Counted from the stretch's first letter, positions 34,415 through 43,004 are shown. The stretch is DNA of 43,079 nt from Chloroflexota bacterium (GCA_013388755.1 JACAEQ010000106.1:1-43079), one strand, 5' to 3'. Notes: generated by a model from the letters alone, not told the origin. A program made the numbers and translations.

Positions 34415-34527
34415 CTCATTGCGAGTGTAGCGACGCACTCTCCCGTCTTCCGGGTCATTGCGAGCGGTAGCGAAGCAATCTCCCGGTGCGAGTGGAGATT
34501 GCTTCAGCCACGCTGCGCTCGCTGCAG
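34415..34527. repeat. dispersed repeat, copy near 34.5 kb
   Basis: GGGTCATTGCGAGCGGTAGC (34452 onward) runs to CAGCCACGCTGCGCTCGCTG and TGCAG at 34527, the same core as the 14.6-kb element, preceded by a partial second copy (CTCATTGCGAGTGTAGCGAC from 34415). It fills most of the 275-base gap between the CapA-like gene and the mannosidase gene. The right-hand CTCGCAATGACA end is missing, so this copy is truncated or rearranged. Confidence 0.75.
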
Positions 34528-34590
34528 TAGACACGACAGCGGCGAGCAGCACCCGTGATCTGCGGATGCGCCGCCGTTGGTACTCACCGC

Positions 34591-34607
34591 GCACCCCATC
34601 GGGGCGC
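34591..34607 (-). terminator. possible weak terminator after the mannosidase gene
   Basis: A 7-bp GC-rich stem with a 3-base loop (GCGCCCC / GGGGTGC with one G-U pair on the minus strand) lies 27 bases past the stop. No T-run follows, so termination is uncertain. Confidence 0.3.
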
Positions 34608-34633
34608 AGGGTTGTTGCACGTTGCCAGAAAGA

Positions 34634-37471
34634 TCACATGAGCGGCGCCATGCTGCTGGCCGTAGCAAAGACAGCGCGGAACGTGACGATTTCGCGTGAT
34701 CGCGCACCGAATCTGATGGTGTTGCCGTCCTGTTCTGCCGGCGCCAGGTCGCGTTCGGCAAGGTTGCAGCGCCATGTGGCGTCCGGCGCGGTCCAGAATG
34801 TGACGCTCGCGGCAACATCTCTGTCACTGCTGTTCCATGCGCGCACAATGATGCCACGCCCATCTTCCGCCGGTTTGATCGTGCTGAGCACCAGTTCCGC
34901 CGGTTCGAGCCGCACGAAACTGAGCGCCGGCAACAGGGTTCCCGGATGCGCTCCGGTTGCGATCGTGCGCAGCGGCGCAGCGAATGCGTGCGCCTGGCAC
35001 TCGGCGAGGCGCCGATCGGCACCGTGCGGCGCAAGCGCATAATGAAAGGTGTACGCCCCGTGGCACTGCGCCTCGGGCGTTGCATACGGCGGCCCGGCGT
35101 GCCCCTGGCGACATGCCAGATCGTCTCGCGACAGCCAGCCAACGCACCGCAAGAGTGTCAGTGCCAGTTCAACCCCCGCAGTGCCCCGCCGCACTTCGAC
35201 TTCGGGCAGGCCGCGGTTGGCGAGCAACAACCCGATCGTGCCATCGCTGACGCCGGCCCATGTTCGCTGAGGATGGGTTGCAGCCGGTTGTTCGACCCAG
35301 GTTGTCGTGTCGGACGGGAGGTCGATCGCCCGCTCGATGATGTCAAAATGGCTTTCGGCGGCGAACGCATCGGTCTGGATGGGTGTTGGAAAGAGAACAC
35401 GCAGGCGATGATCGTTTGCCTGGTTGACAACCGTTGTTTCGAAGTCGACACGCCGCGCGCCGGAGAACAGTGTGGCGTGCGTCACCAGCGGCAGTTCGAC
35501 GGTGGGCGCACCGCGCTGCATCCGGTTTGCGCCGAGCCCCGCAGGAACAGAGTATGTCTGCACAATTTCGAGCGACTGGCGAACTGTGTCGTGTTCAACA
35601 CGAATCTGCGGAGGTGCAACCGGCGTGGCAACTGGTGTATCCTCCTCAACCGCGCAGAAGTTATATTCATCGCCCCGGTCGCCTTCATCAACGAAGCAGT
35701 TGAGCCCACGAAAGATGGCGCCGGTTGTTTTGTCGATCAGCGTCAACGTACCGTCGGTTTCAGCAGTCAGTTGCAGGTACTCATTTTCGATCGTGGTTGG
35801 GCTTCTGGCGCTGGTCGTAGCAGGAGCAATGTCGCACCTCCTGACGGCATAGCTTCGATACCCTGCGCCCGGCACATTGCGTGCCACAAAGGTCAGGGTT
35901 GCCGCTGCGCCGCGGTGGACGCACACCTCAGCCGTGGTGATCGGCGCCTCGGCGGCCAGGCGCGCGGCTTCCTGCTGTCCGTGCCGGATGGCGTCAAGAT
36001 CGGGCGGGATGCCAGGAGCGACGCGAATATCTATCTGAAGCGTTGCGCCTGTACGGCGAACCGTGAACGTGCGCACGGCATGGCCGAATACCATGCCGCT
36101 ACCGGCAAGGTCATCGGCAGCGTCGACCAGCATGCCGAACGGGATGGTTCCGGTCCAGATGATATCCAGGCCAGGTTCGCGCATTTCCACCGGCAGGGTA
36201 CGCCCTTCCGCATCGACCAGCGACACGCCAGCGGCATCCTCAGGTATCGCGACGCGCGCCGTTACCAGATCGTCGTGTGGCTGCGCCGTCGGGTTAAACA
36301 CCAGCAGCGCCGGATCTTCGCCGGCAAATGATGTATCAGCCAGCGTCGCGAGCGACGCCAGATTGTGGCGTAGCAATTCCTCACCAATCTGCGTCACCCA
36401 ATCGAACCGCAGCGCCATCTCGCGGTGCACCTGGTCAACACTGCAGCCGCAGATCGAGTCGTGCGGGTGGTTCTGCATCAGGTAGCGCCAGGCATAGCGC
36501 AACAGGCTGGCCTGGTTGCGCAGTGCGAGCGGCGCGCCGACGCACAGAGCGATGGCCGCCGCTGGTTCGGCCCAGGCGGTGAGAAGCGTCTCGCATGCGG
36601 TATTGCGTTGTTTGATCCACATACGTGTTGAGAGAACGCCGGGCAGCAAAGGGAAACGCGATGGGTCGCGCATCTCGCCGCGACGCAATTCGAGTACCGG
36701 CGCGGCAGCGCGGACATCAGCGAGGAACTGTGGCAACGTACCATGGCGGATGTCGAGTTCCGGCAGCGCGGCGCGCGCCATCTCCAGTAGCCGCGGTAGT
36801 TCTGCCATGGGCTCTTCGTGATCGGTGCCGTTCATCGCCAGCAGGTGCGGCGTGGTTGCGTGTGACGCCAGGTCATCAACAATGCGCCGGACGCGAGCGA
36901 TAAACGCCTGCGGATCAGCCGGCATGGACGCCGCGTTGCCATACCCCTCGCGCTGGTGAAGCACCAGCACGGCACTACCATCGGGCGCGGCCCACTCAAA
37001 TTCGTTCGGAGCGTCACCGACGCCGCGGGTGAAGACCGCCGCGTCAATGTCGAAGCCGCGCAAGAGTTGTGGCAACTGGCTGATATGGCCGAAGGGATCG
37101 GGGATATTGCCGACCGCCATACGTGCGCCAAAGCGAGCGCATGTGGCACTGCCTTGCAGCAGATTGCGGATGTGCGACTCCGGGCCGGCAAGAAATTCAT
37201 CGGGGAGAATGTGCCACGGGCCGATCAACAGGCGTCCGGCGTGGATATGCTGCTGAAGACGGTGTTCCTGATCAGGCCGAACCGCCAGGTAATCATCGAT
37301 CACGATTGTCTGGCCGTCCAGCATATAGGAGCGGAACGCTGGATCGTGATCGAGGATGTCGAGGAGCCGATCGATCAGCCGAACCAGGCGCAGGCGGAAC
37401 TCCTCAAACGGCTGGTACCACTCGCGGTCCCAGTGGGTGTGCGAGACGAAGGTCAGGGTGTGGTGCGACAT
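34634..37471 (-). CDS. glycoside hydrolase family 38 alpha-mannosidase
   Basis: 945 residues. The N-terminal catalytic domain begins with the zinc motif SHTHWDREW; GNIPDPFGHISQLPQLL contains the expected nucleophile Asp (in PDPFGH). A helical middle domain (NHPHDSICGCSVDQVHREM holds further zinc ligands), beta-sandwich domains and a C-terminal beta region follow, as in bacterial GH38 enzymes such as mannosylglycerate hydrolase MngB. No signal peptide is present, so it acts in the cytoplasm on small mannosides or glycan fragments. The natural substrate is unknown. Its ATG lies 19 bases inside the upstream gene, so the two are probably translated together. Confidence 0.92.
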   Translation of the reverse strand: MSHHTLTFVSHTHWDREWYQPFEEFRLRLVRLIDRLLDILDHDPAFRSYMLDGQTIVIDDYLAVRPDQEHRLQQHIHAGRLLIGPWHILPDEFLAGPESHIRNLLQGSATCARFGARMAVGNIPDPFGHISQLPQLLRGFDIDAAVFTRGVGDAPNEFEWAAPDGSAVLVLHQREGYGNAASMPADPQAFIARVRRIVDDLASHATTPHLLAMNGTDHEEPMAELPRLLEMARAALPELDIRHGTLPQFLADVRAAAPVLELRRGEMRDPSRFPLLPGVLSTRMWIKQRNTACETLLTAWAEPAAAIALCVGAPLALRNQASLLRYAWRYLMQNHPHDSICGCSVDQVHREMALRFDWVTQIGEELLRHNLASLATLADTSFAGEDPALLVFNPTAQPHDDLVTARVAIPEDAAGVSLVDAEGRTLPVEMREPGLDIIWTGTIPFGMLVDAADDLAGSGMVFGHAVRTFTVRRTGATLQIDIRVAPGIPPDLDAIRHGQQEAARLAAEAPITTAEVCVHRGAAATLTFVARNVPGAGYRSYAVRRCDIAPATTSARSPTTIENEYLQLTAETDGTLTLIDKTTGAIFRGLNCFVDEGDRGDEYNFCAVEEDTPVATPVAPPQIRVEHDTVRQSLEIVQTYSVPAGLGANRMQRGAPTVELPLVTHATLFSGARRVDFETTVVNQANDHRLRVLFPTPIQTDAFAAESHFDIIERAIDLPSDTTTWVEQPAATHPQRTWAGVSDGTIGLLLANRGLPEVEVRRGTAGVELALTLLRCVGWLSRDDLACRQGHAGPPYATPEAQCHGAYTFHYALAPHGADRRLAECQAHAFAAPLRTIATGAHPGTLLPALSFVRLEPAELVLSTIKPAEDGRGIIVRAWNSSDRDVAASVTFWTAPDATWRCNLAERDLAPAEQDGNTIRFGARSREIVTFRAVFATASSMAPLM

Positions 37472-38535
37472 GACTGCTCCTTATGGTCGTCTATCACCGG
37501 CTGCCCGCTGATCTCCGCCGCTGCGGCACCTCCTGCTTCTGTCGTTTCCCCGGCATGCTCCTGGCCGGGATCATCCATCGCTGGCGATGCATCGGTTGCG
37601 TCCATGTGCTCGGCGACTGTGGCTGCGGGCGGCGTTGCTGGTGCATCTGGCGCTGCAGGGATGCCGGTTGCAGGCACTGGTTCAGGCGCTGCCGGCCAGC
37701 GGGCCACGTCAGCCAGCCGTTGCTGCACAAGTGCGTGGAGTTCCGCCAGGTCCCCGGCGCAGGTATCCGGCGCTGAGATCAGATGCTGGCGCGCCGATTC
37801 CAGCCGGAGGTTCATCAATGCGAGTGTATGTTGCAGGCTATCACGAAGCGCCATAACCGCCTGCTCGCGCGCATGACACTCATCCATGCGCGCCAGCAAT
37901 GGCGCCACCCGTTCAAGCTCATCATGCGCCGCAGCAAGATCGCGGGTGAGCTCATCGCGTTCATGACGCTGATCAAACTGCAACCGGATGTACAGGAAGA
38001 TTGCAACCAGCCACGCCACGACCGCGACGAGGCCGGCAGCGACGGTCCATTGCCGTGTTGCCAGCGTCTGGTACAGGCCAATCGGTCCAGCCAGCACCAG
38101 CGCGATAGCTGCAAAGGGCAACCACCAGCGACGCGGCGGCAGCACCGCGACGACCTGCCCCATCATGGCCAGCAGGGGGCAGGCAAACCAGGCGCTCGAT
38201 GGCAACAGGGCGATGACCAGAATGAGTTCAACGATCAGGACAAGGAGCAGGTCGCGGTACAACGGCGGCCATGCGCCGGTGCCATGCCGGACGGGCGCCC
38301 ACAGCCAGCGGTGCGCCGTCAGAAATGCCAGCGTGAGCAGTGTGAGCCAGAGACCGCGTGCGTTGAGTAGACCGCCCGGGTGCATGGCGTCAAATAGCCC
38401 TGCGCCGAAGGCGATCACCAGGAACACGTCCCAGAATACAGCGAAATGATGCCGCCAGCGGGGAACGGCGCCGATATGCGTCTGCGCGCCTGCAATCTGC
38501 CGGGACACGGCTCTGAGTAGTCTGGTGTCAAACAT
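37453..38535 (-). CDS. membrane protein with a dead histidine-kinase dimerization segment and no ATPase domain
   Basis: 360 residues. About six transmembrane segments (about 30-190) lead into a helical region rich in charged residues. The segment VMALRDSLQHTLALMNLRLE, followed by AELHALVQQRLADVAR, strongly resembles the HisKA_3 dimerization helices of NarL-family sensor kinases, but the phosphoacceptor His of LHD is Arg231 and the HATPase domain expected next is replaced by an Ala/Pro/Glu-rich tail of about 90 residues. It cannot act as a kinase by itself; it might dimerize with or antagonise a real kinase, or be a remnant. It overlaps the start of the GH38 gene by 19 bases. A TACAAT (38641-38636) sits upstream. 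Confidence 0.7.
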   Translation of the reverse strand: MFDTRLLRAVSRQIAGAQTHIGAVPRWRHHFAVFWDVFLVIAFGAGLFDAMHPGGLLNARGLWLTLLTLAFLTAHRWLWAPVRHGTGAWPPLYRDLLLVLIVELILVIALLPSSAWFACPLLAMMGQVVAVLPPRRWWLPFAAIALVLAGPIGLYQTLATRQWTVAAGLVAVVAWLVAIFLYIRLQFDQRHERDELTRDLAAAHDELERVAPLLARMDECHAREQAVMALRDSLQHTLALMNLRLESARQHLISAPDTCAGDLAELHALVQQRLADVARWPAAPEPVPATGIPAAPDAPATPPAATVAEHMDATDASPAMDDPGQEHAGETTEAGGAAAAEISGQPVIDDHKEQSCRTTP

Positions 38536-38714
38536 AACGCCACTCGTCCCCTACGCGAATCAACCCGGGTCTGGACAGGAGGGTCGCGCCGTCGGGCGGT
38601 TTCGACGCGAGCCGTGCGAGTGTGCGCCATCGCAGATTGTACAGGCGCCGGCGACCTGCTCGCCTCGGGTGAACCCCCTGGCTGCGCGTGTGATCCGATA
38701 TTCACCAGAACGCT

Positions 38715-40130
38715 TCATAAAGGCGGCCGTCGTCGCCAGAATCCGGTTGCCTGCTCGAATGCGTGCGCCAGTTGCAGCACGCCGAGATCGTCGTGGTAGC
38801 GCCCGACCAGTTGGAGCCCGACCGGGAGCCCATCCCGGGTAAAACCGGCTGGAACGGATATCGCGGGCAGGCTGGTAATTGAAACGAAGTAACAGGAGCG
38901 CATCCAGTCAATGTAACTATCCATCACCACACCATTGATCTCGCTCACGTATGGCTGCTCGATCGGGAACGGCGGAACCTGGCTGACCGGTAACGCCAGG
39001 AAGGTGTAGGTTTTCATAAATGTGCGCAGGCGGTGATAGAGCACCGTGCGCAGGTATTCGGCGCGCCCGATCTGCGGGCCGGAGAGCGCACGTCCCTGCT
39101 CGACGTTCCAGATGACCGTCGCCTTGATCTGGCTACGGTGGGTATCGACCAGTTCGCCGTATGCCTGTTCGAACGCCCAGGCACGCCACACTTTGAATGC
39201 CTCGTCAGCACCGCTGAAATCGGGCTCGGCATCCTCAACGATACAGCCGATGGCTTCGAGCATCGCTCGGGCCGGTTCGAGCGTCTCAGTCACGCGCGGA
39301 TCGACGGGCAGGCCGCCAAGGTCACGGCTCCAGGCCACACGTATGCCACGGAAGTCGCGGTCAAGCGGCTGGTGGAAGATCGCGCCCGGATCGGGCAGGG
39401 CGATTGGCGAGCAGGGATGCGGCCCGGCCATCGCGCTGAGCAGCAGGGCGGCATCGGCTACGGTGCGCGCCATGGGCCCCTCGACGCTGAGTGTCTGCCA
39501 GGCATTGCGATCGGAACAGTGCGGCACGCGCCCCGGCGACGGGCGGAATCCAACCACGTTGCAATAGCCTGCCGGGTTGCGCAACGAGCCGCCAGTGTCG
39601 CTACCATCGGCGATTGGCAGCATGCCGCAGGCCAGCGCCACCGCCGCGCCGCCGCTACTCCCGCCGCATGTTTTCGATGGATCGTATGGATTGCGGGTAG
39701 CTCCGAACACCGGATTGAAGGTCTGCGAGCCGGCGCCGAACTCAGGCGTGTTGGTTTTGCCGACCATGATCGCCCCGGCTTCTCGTAGCCGTGCGACGAG
39801 CAAATCATCGCTGTCGGGAACAAAATCGGCGAAGATTGGCGAACCAAAGGTGGTGCGGACACCGCGGGTCAGCACCAGGTCCTTGTGCGCAATCGGCAGA
39901 CCGTGCAGCGGGCCGATGGCATCGCCGCGGGGCAGCGAGGCGTCGGCGGCGCGTGCCCGGGCAAGCGCCTGTTCCGGGATCAAGGTGACGAGCGCGTTCA
40001 CGTGCGGGTTCACGTGCTCGATCTGGCGCAGGTGAGCTTCCATCACCTCGACACACGAGAGGTCGCGATTGCGGATGCGCCTGGCGAGCTCATCCGCTGA
40101 AAGGAAGCAGATGTCGGAGGTGTGAGGCAT
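38715..40130 (-). CDS. amidase signature family amidase
   Basis: 471 residues. The Ser-cisSer-Lys triad is visible: Lys in GLPIAHKDLVLTRG, the Gly/Ser-rich GGSSGGAAVALA, and the nucleophile Ser in DTGGSLRNPA. The C-terminal end (PVGLQLVGRYHDDLGVLQLAHAFE) is typical. It hydrolyses a carboxamide; the family includes GatA, but no gatB or gatC is near and the YQGTS region is unlike GatA, so a stand-alone amidase is favoured. ATG 40130 is chosen over 40187, because MPHTSDICFLSADELARRI aligns to the family start and the extension would overlap the upstream gene. It follows the zinc-ribbon gene by 5 bases. Confidence 0.9.
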   Translation of the reverse strand: MPHTSDICFLSADELARRIRNRDLSCVEVMEAHLRQIEHVNPHVNALVTLIPEQALARARAADASLPRGDAIGPLHGLPIAHKDLVLTRGVRTTFGSPIFADFVPDSDDLLVARLREAGAIMVGKTNTPEFGAGSQTFNPVFGATRNPYDPSKTCGGSSGGAAVALACGMLPIADGSDTGGSLRNPAGYCNVVGFRPSPGRVPHCSDRNAWQTLSVEGPMARTVADAALLLSAMAGPHPCSPIALPDPGAIFHQPLDRDFRGIRVAWSRDLGGLPVDPRVTETLEPARAMLEAIGCIVEDAEPDFSGADEAFKVWRAWAFEQAYGELVDTHRSQIKATVIWNVEQGRALSGPQIGRAEYLRTVLYHRLRTFMKTYTFLALPVSQVPPFPIEQPYVSEINGVVMDSYIDWMRSCYFVSITSLPAISVPAGFTRDGLPVGLQLVGRYHDDLGVLQLAHAFEQATGFWRRRPPL

Positions 40131-40135
40131 GGCGA

Positions 40136-40612
40136 TCACGAACTGCTTGCCGGTACCAGCAATACCACCATGAAGAACACAATGCATGCCAGGATGACGA
40201 ACGCCAGCTGGATGTACCCCATCACAAGCCCGGCGTTTGCGCGTCCCTGACCGCCGAGTCGCCCACCGGAGGCGGCAATCTCACGCCGTGCCATGTGCCC
40301 GGCGACAACCGCAATGATTGGCGCGATGATCGGCAGCAGGAACCAGCCGATGATACCGAAGACCAGACTGACCGTCGCGGCGGTACTCACTGGCGGGTTG
40401 ATTGGAGCGACCGAGATCGGCGCAACATAGTGTGGTTGATCCAGCGGCGTTGCCGGCGGGAGGGGTGGTGGGACATACACCGGCTGTTCTGGGGTGAGCG
40501 GGCCTACACGCGTCGTCGGCATCCCGGCGCTCGATACGCGCAGTTGCATACCGCAGAACGGGCAGAACTGCACATCCCCTTCGAGCGTGCCGCCGCAGCC
40601 TGGGCAGGTCAT
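40136..40612 (-). CDS. zinc-ribbon DUF4190-like membrane protein
   Basis: 158 residues. The N-terminus has a zinc ribbon (CPGCGGTLEGDVQFCPFCG), then a Pro-rich linker, then two hydrophobic segments (TVSLVFGIIGWFLLPIIAPIIAVVAG and AGLVMGYIQLAFVILACIVFFMVVLLV) with HMARREI between them, the DUF4190 pattern. It is probably membrane-embedded with the ribbon in the cytoplasm. Its ATG overlaps the trpC stop by four bases (ATGA), so it is translated with trpC, though no tryptophan link is known. Confidence 0.85.
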   Translation of the reverse strand: MTCPGCGGTLEGDVQFCPFCGMQLRVSSAGMPTTRVGPLTPEQPVYVPPPLPPATPLDQPHYVAPISVAPINPPVSTAATVSLVFGIIGWFLLPIIAPIIAVVAGHMARREIAASGGRLGGQGRANAGLVMGYIQLAFVILACIVFFMVVLLVPASSS

Positions 40613-41430
40613 AGGGGTCCTCTCAGTTCGCGTACCTTACCGGCGATATCAGCGGCAGTAACAAGTGCCTCGCCTACCAGTACGGCATCCGCTCCCCAGT
40701 GCCGCACAAGCTGTATATGCTCAGCGCTGAAGATGCCGCTCTCACTGACAAGTACCGGGCGGTTCTGTGCCGGGAGAAGCGCCGCGAGATCACGTGTCGT
40801 CTCCAGCGTGGTGACGAAGCTATGCAGGTTGCGATTATTGACGCCGATGATCGTTGCCCCACACGCCAGCGCGTGCTGAAGCTCGGTGGCATCGTGAACT
40901 TCGACCAGCGCCTGCATGCCAAGCTCGCTGGTTAACGCCAGCAATTCGGTGAGTATGGTATCGTCGAGCGCGGCGACGATCAGGAGTACGGCATCGGCGC
41001 CATAGGCGCGGGCCTCGATTACCTGGTAGGGGTCGATCACGAAATCTTTGCGCAACAGGGGGAGTGGCGGCACGGTGCCACGATCGAAGAGTGTGCGAAT
41101 ACCTTCCAGGTACTTGATACTACCCTGAAAGAAGCGGCTATCGGTCAGCACCGAGATGGCCGCCGCACCATTGCTGGCATAGATTCGCGCCAGCGCCAGC
41201 GGGTCGAAATTGTCGATCAAGACGCCTCTGGATGGTGATGCTTTCTTGACCTCGGCAATCAGTGCCACGCGATCTGCCAGGCGCAATGCAGCGGCGAAGT
41301 CGCGCGGCGGCGGCGCAGTGGCAGCGCGCCGCGTAATCTGCTCAACGGGTACCTTGATGCGCTGGCGTGCCACCTCGGTTCGCTTGTGTGCCAGGATGCG
41401 CTCAAGGAATGACTGGCTGGCGTCGGTCAT
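40609..41430 (-). CDS. trpC: indole-3-glycerol phosphate synthase
   Basis: 273 residues, a TIM barrel that closes the indole ring from carboxyphenylamino-deoxyribulose phosphate in tryptophan synthesis. Catalytic and binding residues are seen in IAEVKKASPSRG (Lys), LLRKDFVIDPYQ (Lys), IGVNNRNLHSF (Asn) and SESGI (Ser). No other trp gene is in the window. It leads a compact three-gene run (trpC, zinc-ribbon protein, amidase) on the minus strand. Confidence 0.96.
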   Translation of the reverse strand: MTDASQSFLERILAHKRTEVARQRIKVPVEQITRRAATAPPPRDFAAALRLADRVALIAEVKKASPSRGVLIDNFDPLALARIYASNGAAAISVLTDSRFFQGSIKYLEGIRTLFDRGTVPPLPLLRKDFVIDPYQVIEARAYGADAVLLIVAALDDTILTELLALTSELGMQALVEVHDATELQHALACGATIIGVNNRNLHSFVTTLETTRDLAALLPAQNRPVLVSESGIFSAEHIQLVRHWGADAVLVGEALVTAADIAGKVRELRGPL

Positions 41431-41462
41431 CGGGCGCCCTCGTGCGGTGGAAATACCGCATT

Positions 41463-41471
41463 ATTGTAGCA
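41463..41471 (-). promoter_or_regulatory. extended -10 element (TGC-TACAAT) before trpC
   Basis: On the minus strand TGC then TACAAT (41468-41463), 33 bases before the trpC start. No good -35; identical to the element at 3470-3478. Confidence 0.5.
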
Positions 41472-41527
41472 TGCGTTGTGGTGTGCGCCGGAGTGCAGCT
41501 TCGGATAGCGCCCCACCGCGTGTTTCG

Positions 41528-42943
41528 TCACCCGTCGTCCTGGAGCAGCCCCAACGCTGCCTGCACCTGTGGATCGTTCTCGATGTCGTAGCGCCACCAT
41601 TCGGCGTCAACCACAAGATCTGGCTGCACGCCGCGCCCTTCGATCAGCGAACCATCCGGCAGGCGAAACACCAGTTCTGCCAGCCAGAAGCGCGAGCCGT
41701 CATCCAGGTCGTATCCGATCAGATTCTCCGTGTTCCCCGCGCTTGGCATGCCGACGATACGCGCTCTGCCACGCACCTGTAATCCAGCGGCAAACATCTC
41801 GGCAGCGCTGGCGGTTTCGTCGCCAGTCAGCACGACGATGGGCACACCCTCCAGAAGTGGCAAGGTCTGCCCCGATGGCACGTCAAGGCTGAAGGAACGG
41901 TTGCGGCCGCTGCTGCTGCCAATAGATCCACCATCGATAAACAATCCGAGCGTGCGCCGCAACAGGTCGATTCGGCCACCGCCGTTGCCGCGCACATCGA
42001 GAATCAGGCCGTCGAGCGGGCCGGATTGGTTCAGTGCGGCGATCGTGGCTGCGACTCGTCCATCAAGTTCCGCCAGGGCAAAGGTATCAATCAGTACCAG
42101 TCCAACGCCGGTTCCCGGTAGTCGCTGGCCTTCCACACTGGGAAACGCATCGGGCGGGATGACCTGGCGAATCACTGTGACATCGCGCGGCGGGCGCTCA
42201 CCTGAACGTACGCTGAGGCGTACCGGCGTTCCTGGCTGGCCGCGAACCATACTGATCGGGCCGCCCGAGCCGAATGCGGTCGTATCGCTGATCGGTATGC
42301 CGTTTACCGCGATAATCAGATCGCGCGGTCGTAACCCTGCCTGCTCCGCCGGGCCGCCGCGCGCCAGCCGGGTAATCATGACCCCATCCGGCAAGGTGCG
42401 AATCATTGCGCCGATTCCGGCATACGCCAGCGCGCCGTCGAAGCGCGCCATTTCTTCGGCGACATCCTGTGGCGTATCGAAGCGCGTATGATCGTCGCCC
42501 AACCGGCCGATCATCTGTTCGATCAGCGCATAGAACTCGGCTTCTGTACCGGCAGCGACCACCAGTGGCTCGAATTCGCTGCGAACCGCTTCCCAATCAA
42601 TGCCGCCGTAATCTTCATACACGTACCGGTCGCGCACCAGGGTCCATATTTCATCAAAGATCGCCGTACGTTCATCAGGCATCAGCGCTGCAAGCGTCGG
42701 GGTCGGGATCAACGGATAGGGCGTGATGGTCGGTGTCGCTGTAAGCGTCGGCGTCGCCGTTGCGGTGGCAGTCGGGGTGGCGGTGGCAGCCGGGGTGGTG
42801 GCCGGCGTGGCGCCGGGGAGGGGCGTCCGATCCGGAGCAGGCGTCGGTTGCGCGCTCACCACGCCGGTGGGCTGGCGGATGGATGCGGAATCAATGCTGC
42901 ATGCCGTCAGCATGGCCGCCAGAAATAGACAGAGCAGGCGCAT
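41528..42943 (-). CDS. S41-family (C-terminal processing type) peptidase lipoprotein
   Basis: 471 residues. A signal peptide with lipobox LTAC (MRLLCLFLAAMLTAC) precedes a Thr/Pro/Ala-rich tether (about 25-85), a helical cap (ERTAIFDEIWTLVRDRYVY), a PDZ domain (about 190-270; RGGPAEQAGLRPRDLIIAVNG) and the S41 catalytic core (LDGLILDVRGNGGG, then the nucleophile Ser in TGDETASAAEMFAAGL). The general-base Lys of CtpA-type enzymes (G-K-T/G) is not obvious: the equivalent segment reads GMPSAGNTENL, as in a divergent S41 branch. It should act on exported peptides outside the membrane. ATG 42943 is chosen over 43015 because it gives the lipobox signal. Confidence 0.88.
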   Translation of the reverse strand: MRLLCLFLAAMLTACSIDSASIRQPTGVVSAQPTPAPDRTPLPGATPATTPAATATPTATATATPTLTATPTITPYPLIPTPTLAALMPDERTAIFDEIWTLVRDRYVYEDYGGIDWEAVRSEFEPLVVAAGTEAEFYALIEQMIGRLGDDHTRFDTPQDVAEEMARFDGALAYAGIGAMIRTLPDGVMITRLARGGPAEQAGLRPRDLIIAVNGIPISDTTAFGSGGPISMVRGQPGTPVRLSVRSGERPPRDVTVIRQVIPPDAFPSVEGQRLPGTGVGLVLIDTFALAELDGRVAATIAALNQSGPLDGLILDVRGNGGGRIDLLRRTLGLFIDGGSIGSSSGRNRSFSLDVPSGQTLPLLEGVPIVVLTGDETASAAEMFAAGLQVRGRARIVGMPSAGNTENLIGYDLDDGSRFWLAELVFRLPDGSLIEGRGVQPDLVVDAEWWRYDIENDPQVQAALGLLQDDG

Positions 42944-43004
42944 GGCGCAACTTTCAGTACGATTTATTCTATCTGTCGTGAGGCCTCTCACAGCGTACCA
43001 CGGT

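Noticed and set aside
34946-36331. 461-codon open frame opposite the GH38 gene
   Set aside because: Antisense shadow; the GH38 frame has catalytic motifs, the opposite frame has none.
38536-38714. Small gene between the kinase-like protein and the amidase
   Set aside because: Frames there are short, overlap neighbours in antisense and lack ribosome-binding sites.
38715-40130. GatA subunit of aminoacyl-tRNA amidotransferase
   Set aside because: It has the amidase core, but no gatB or gatC is nearby and the sequence around the substrate region fits general amidases better.
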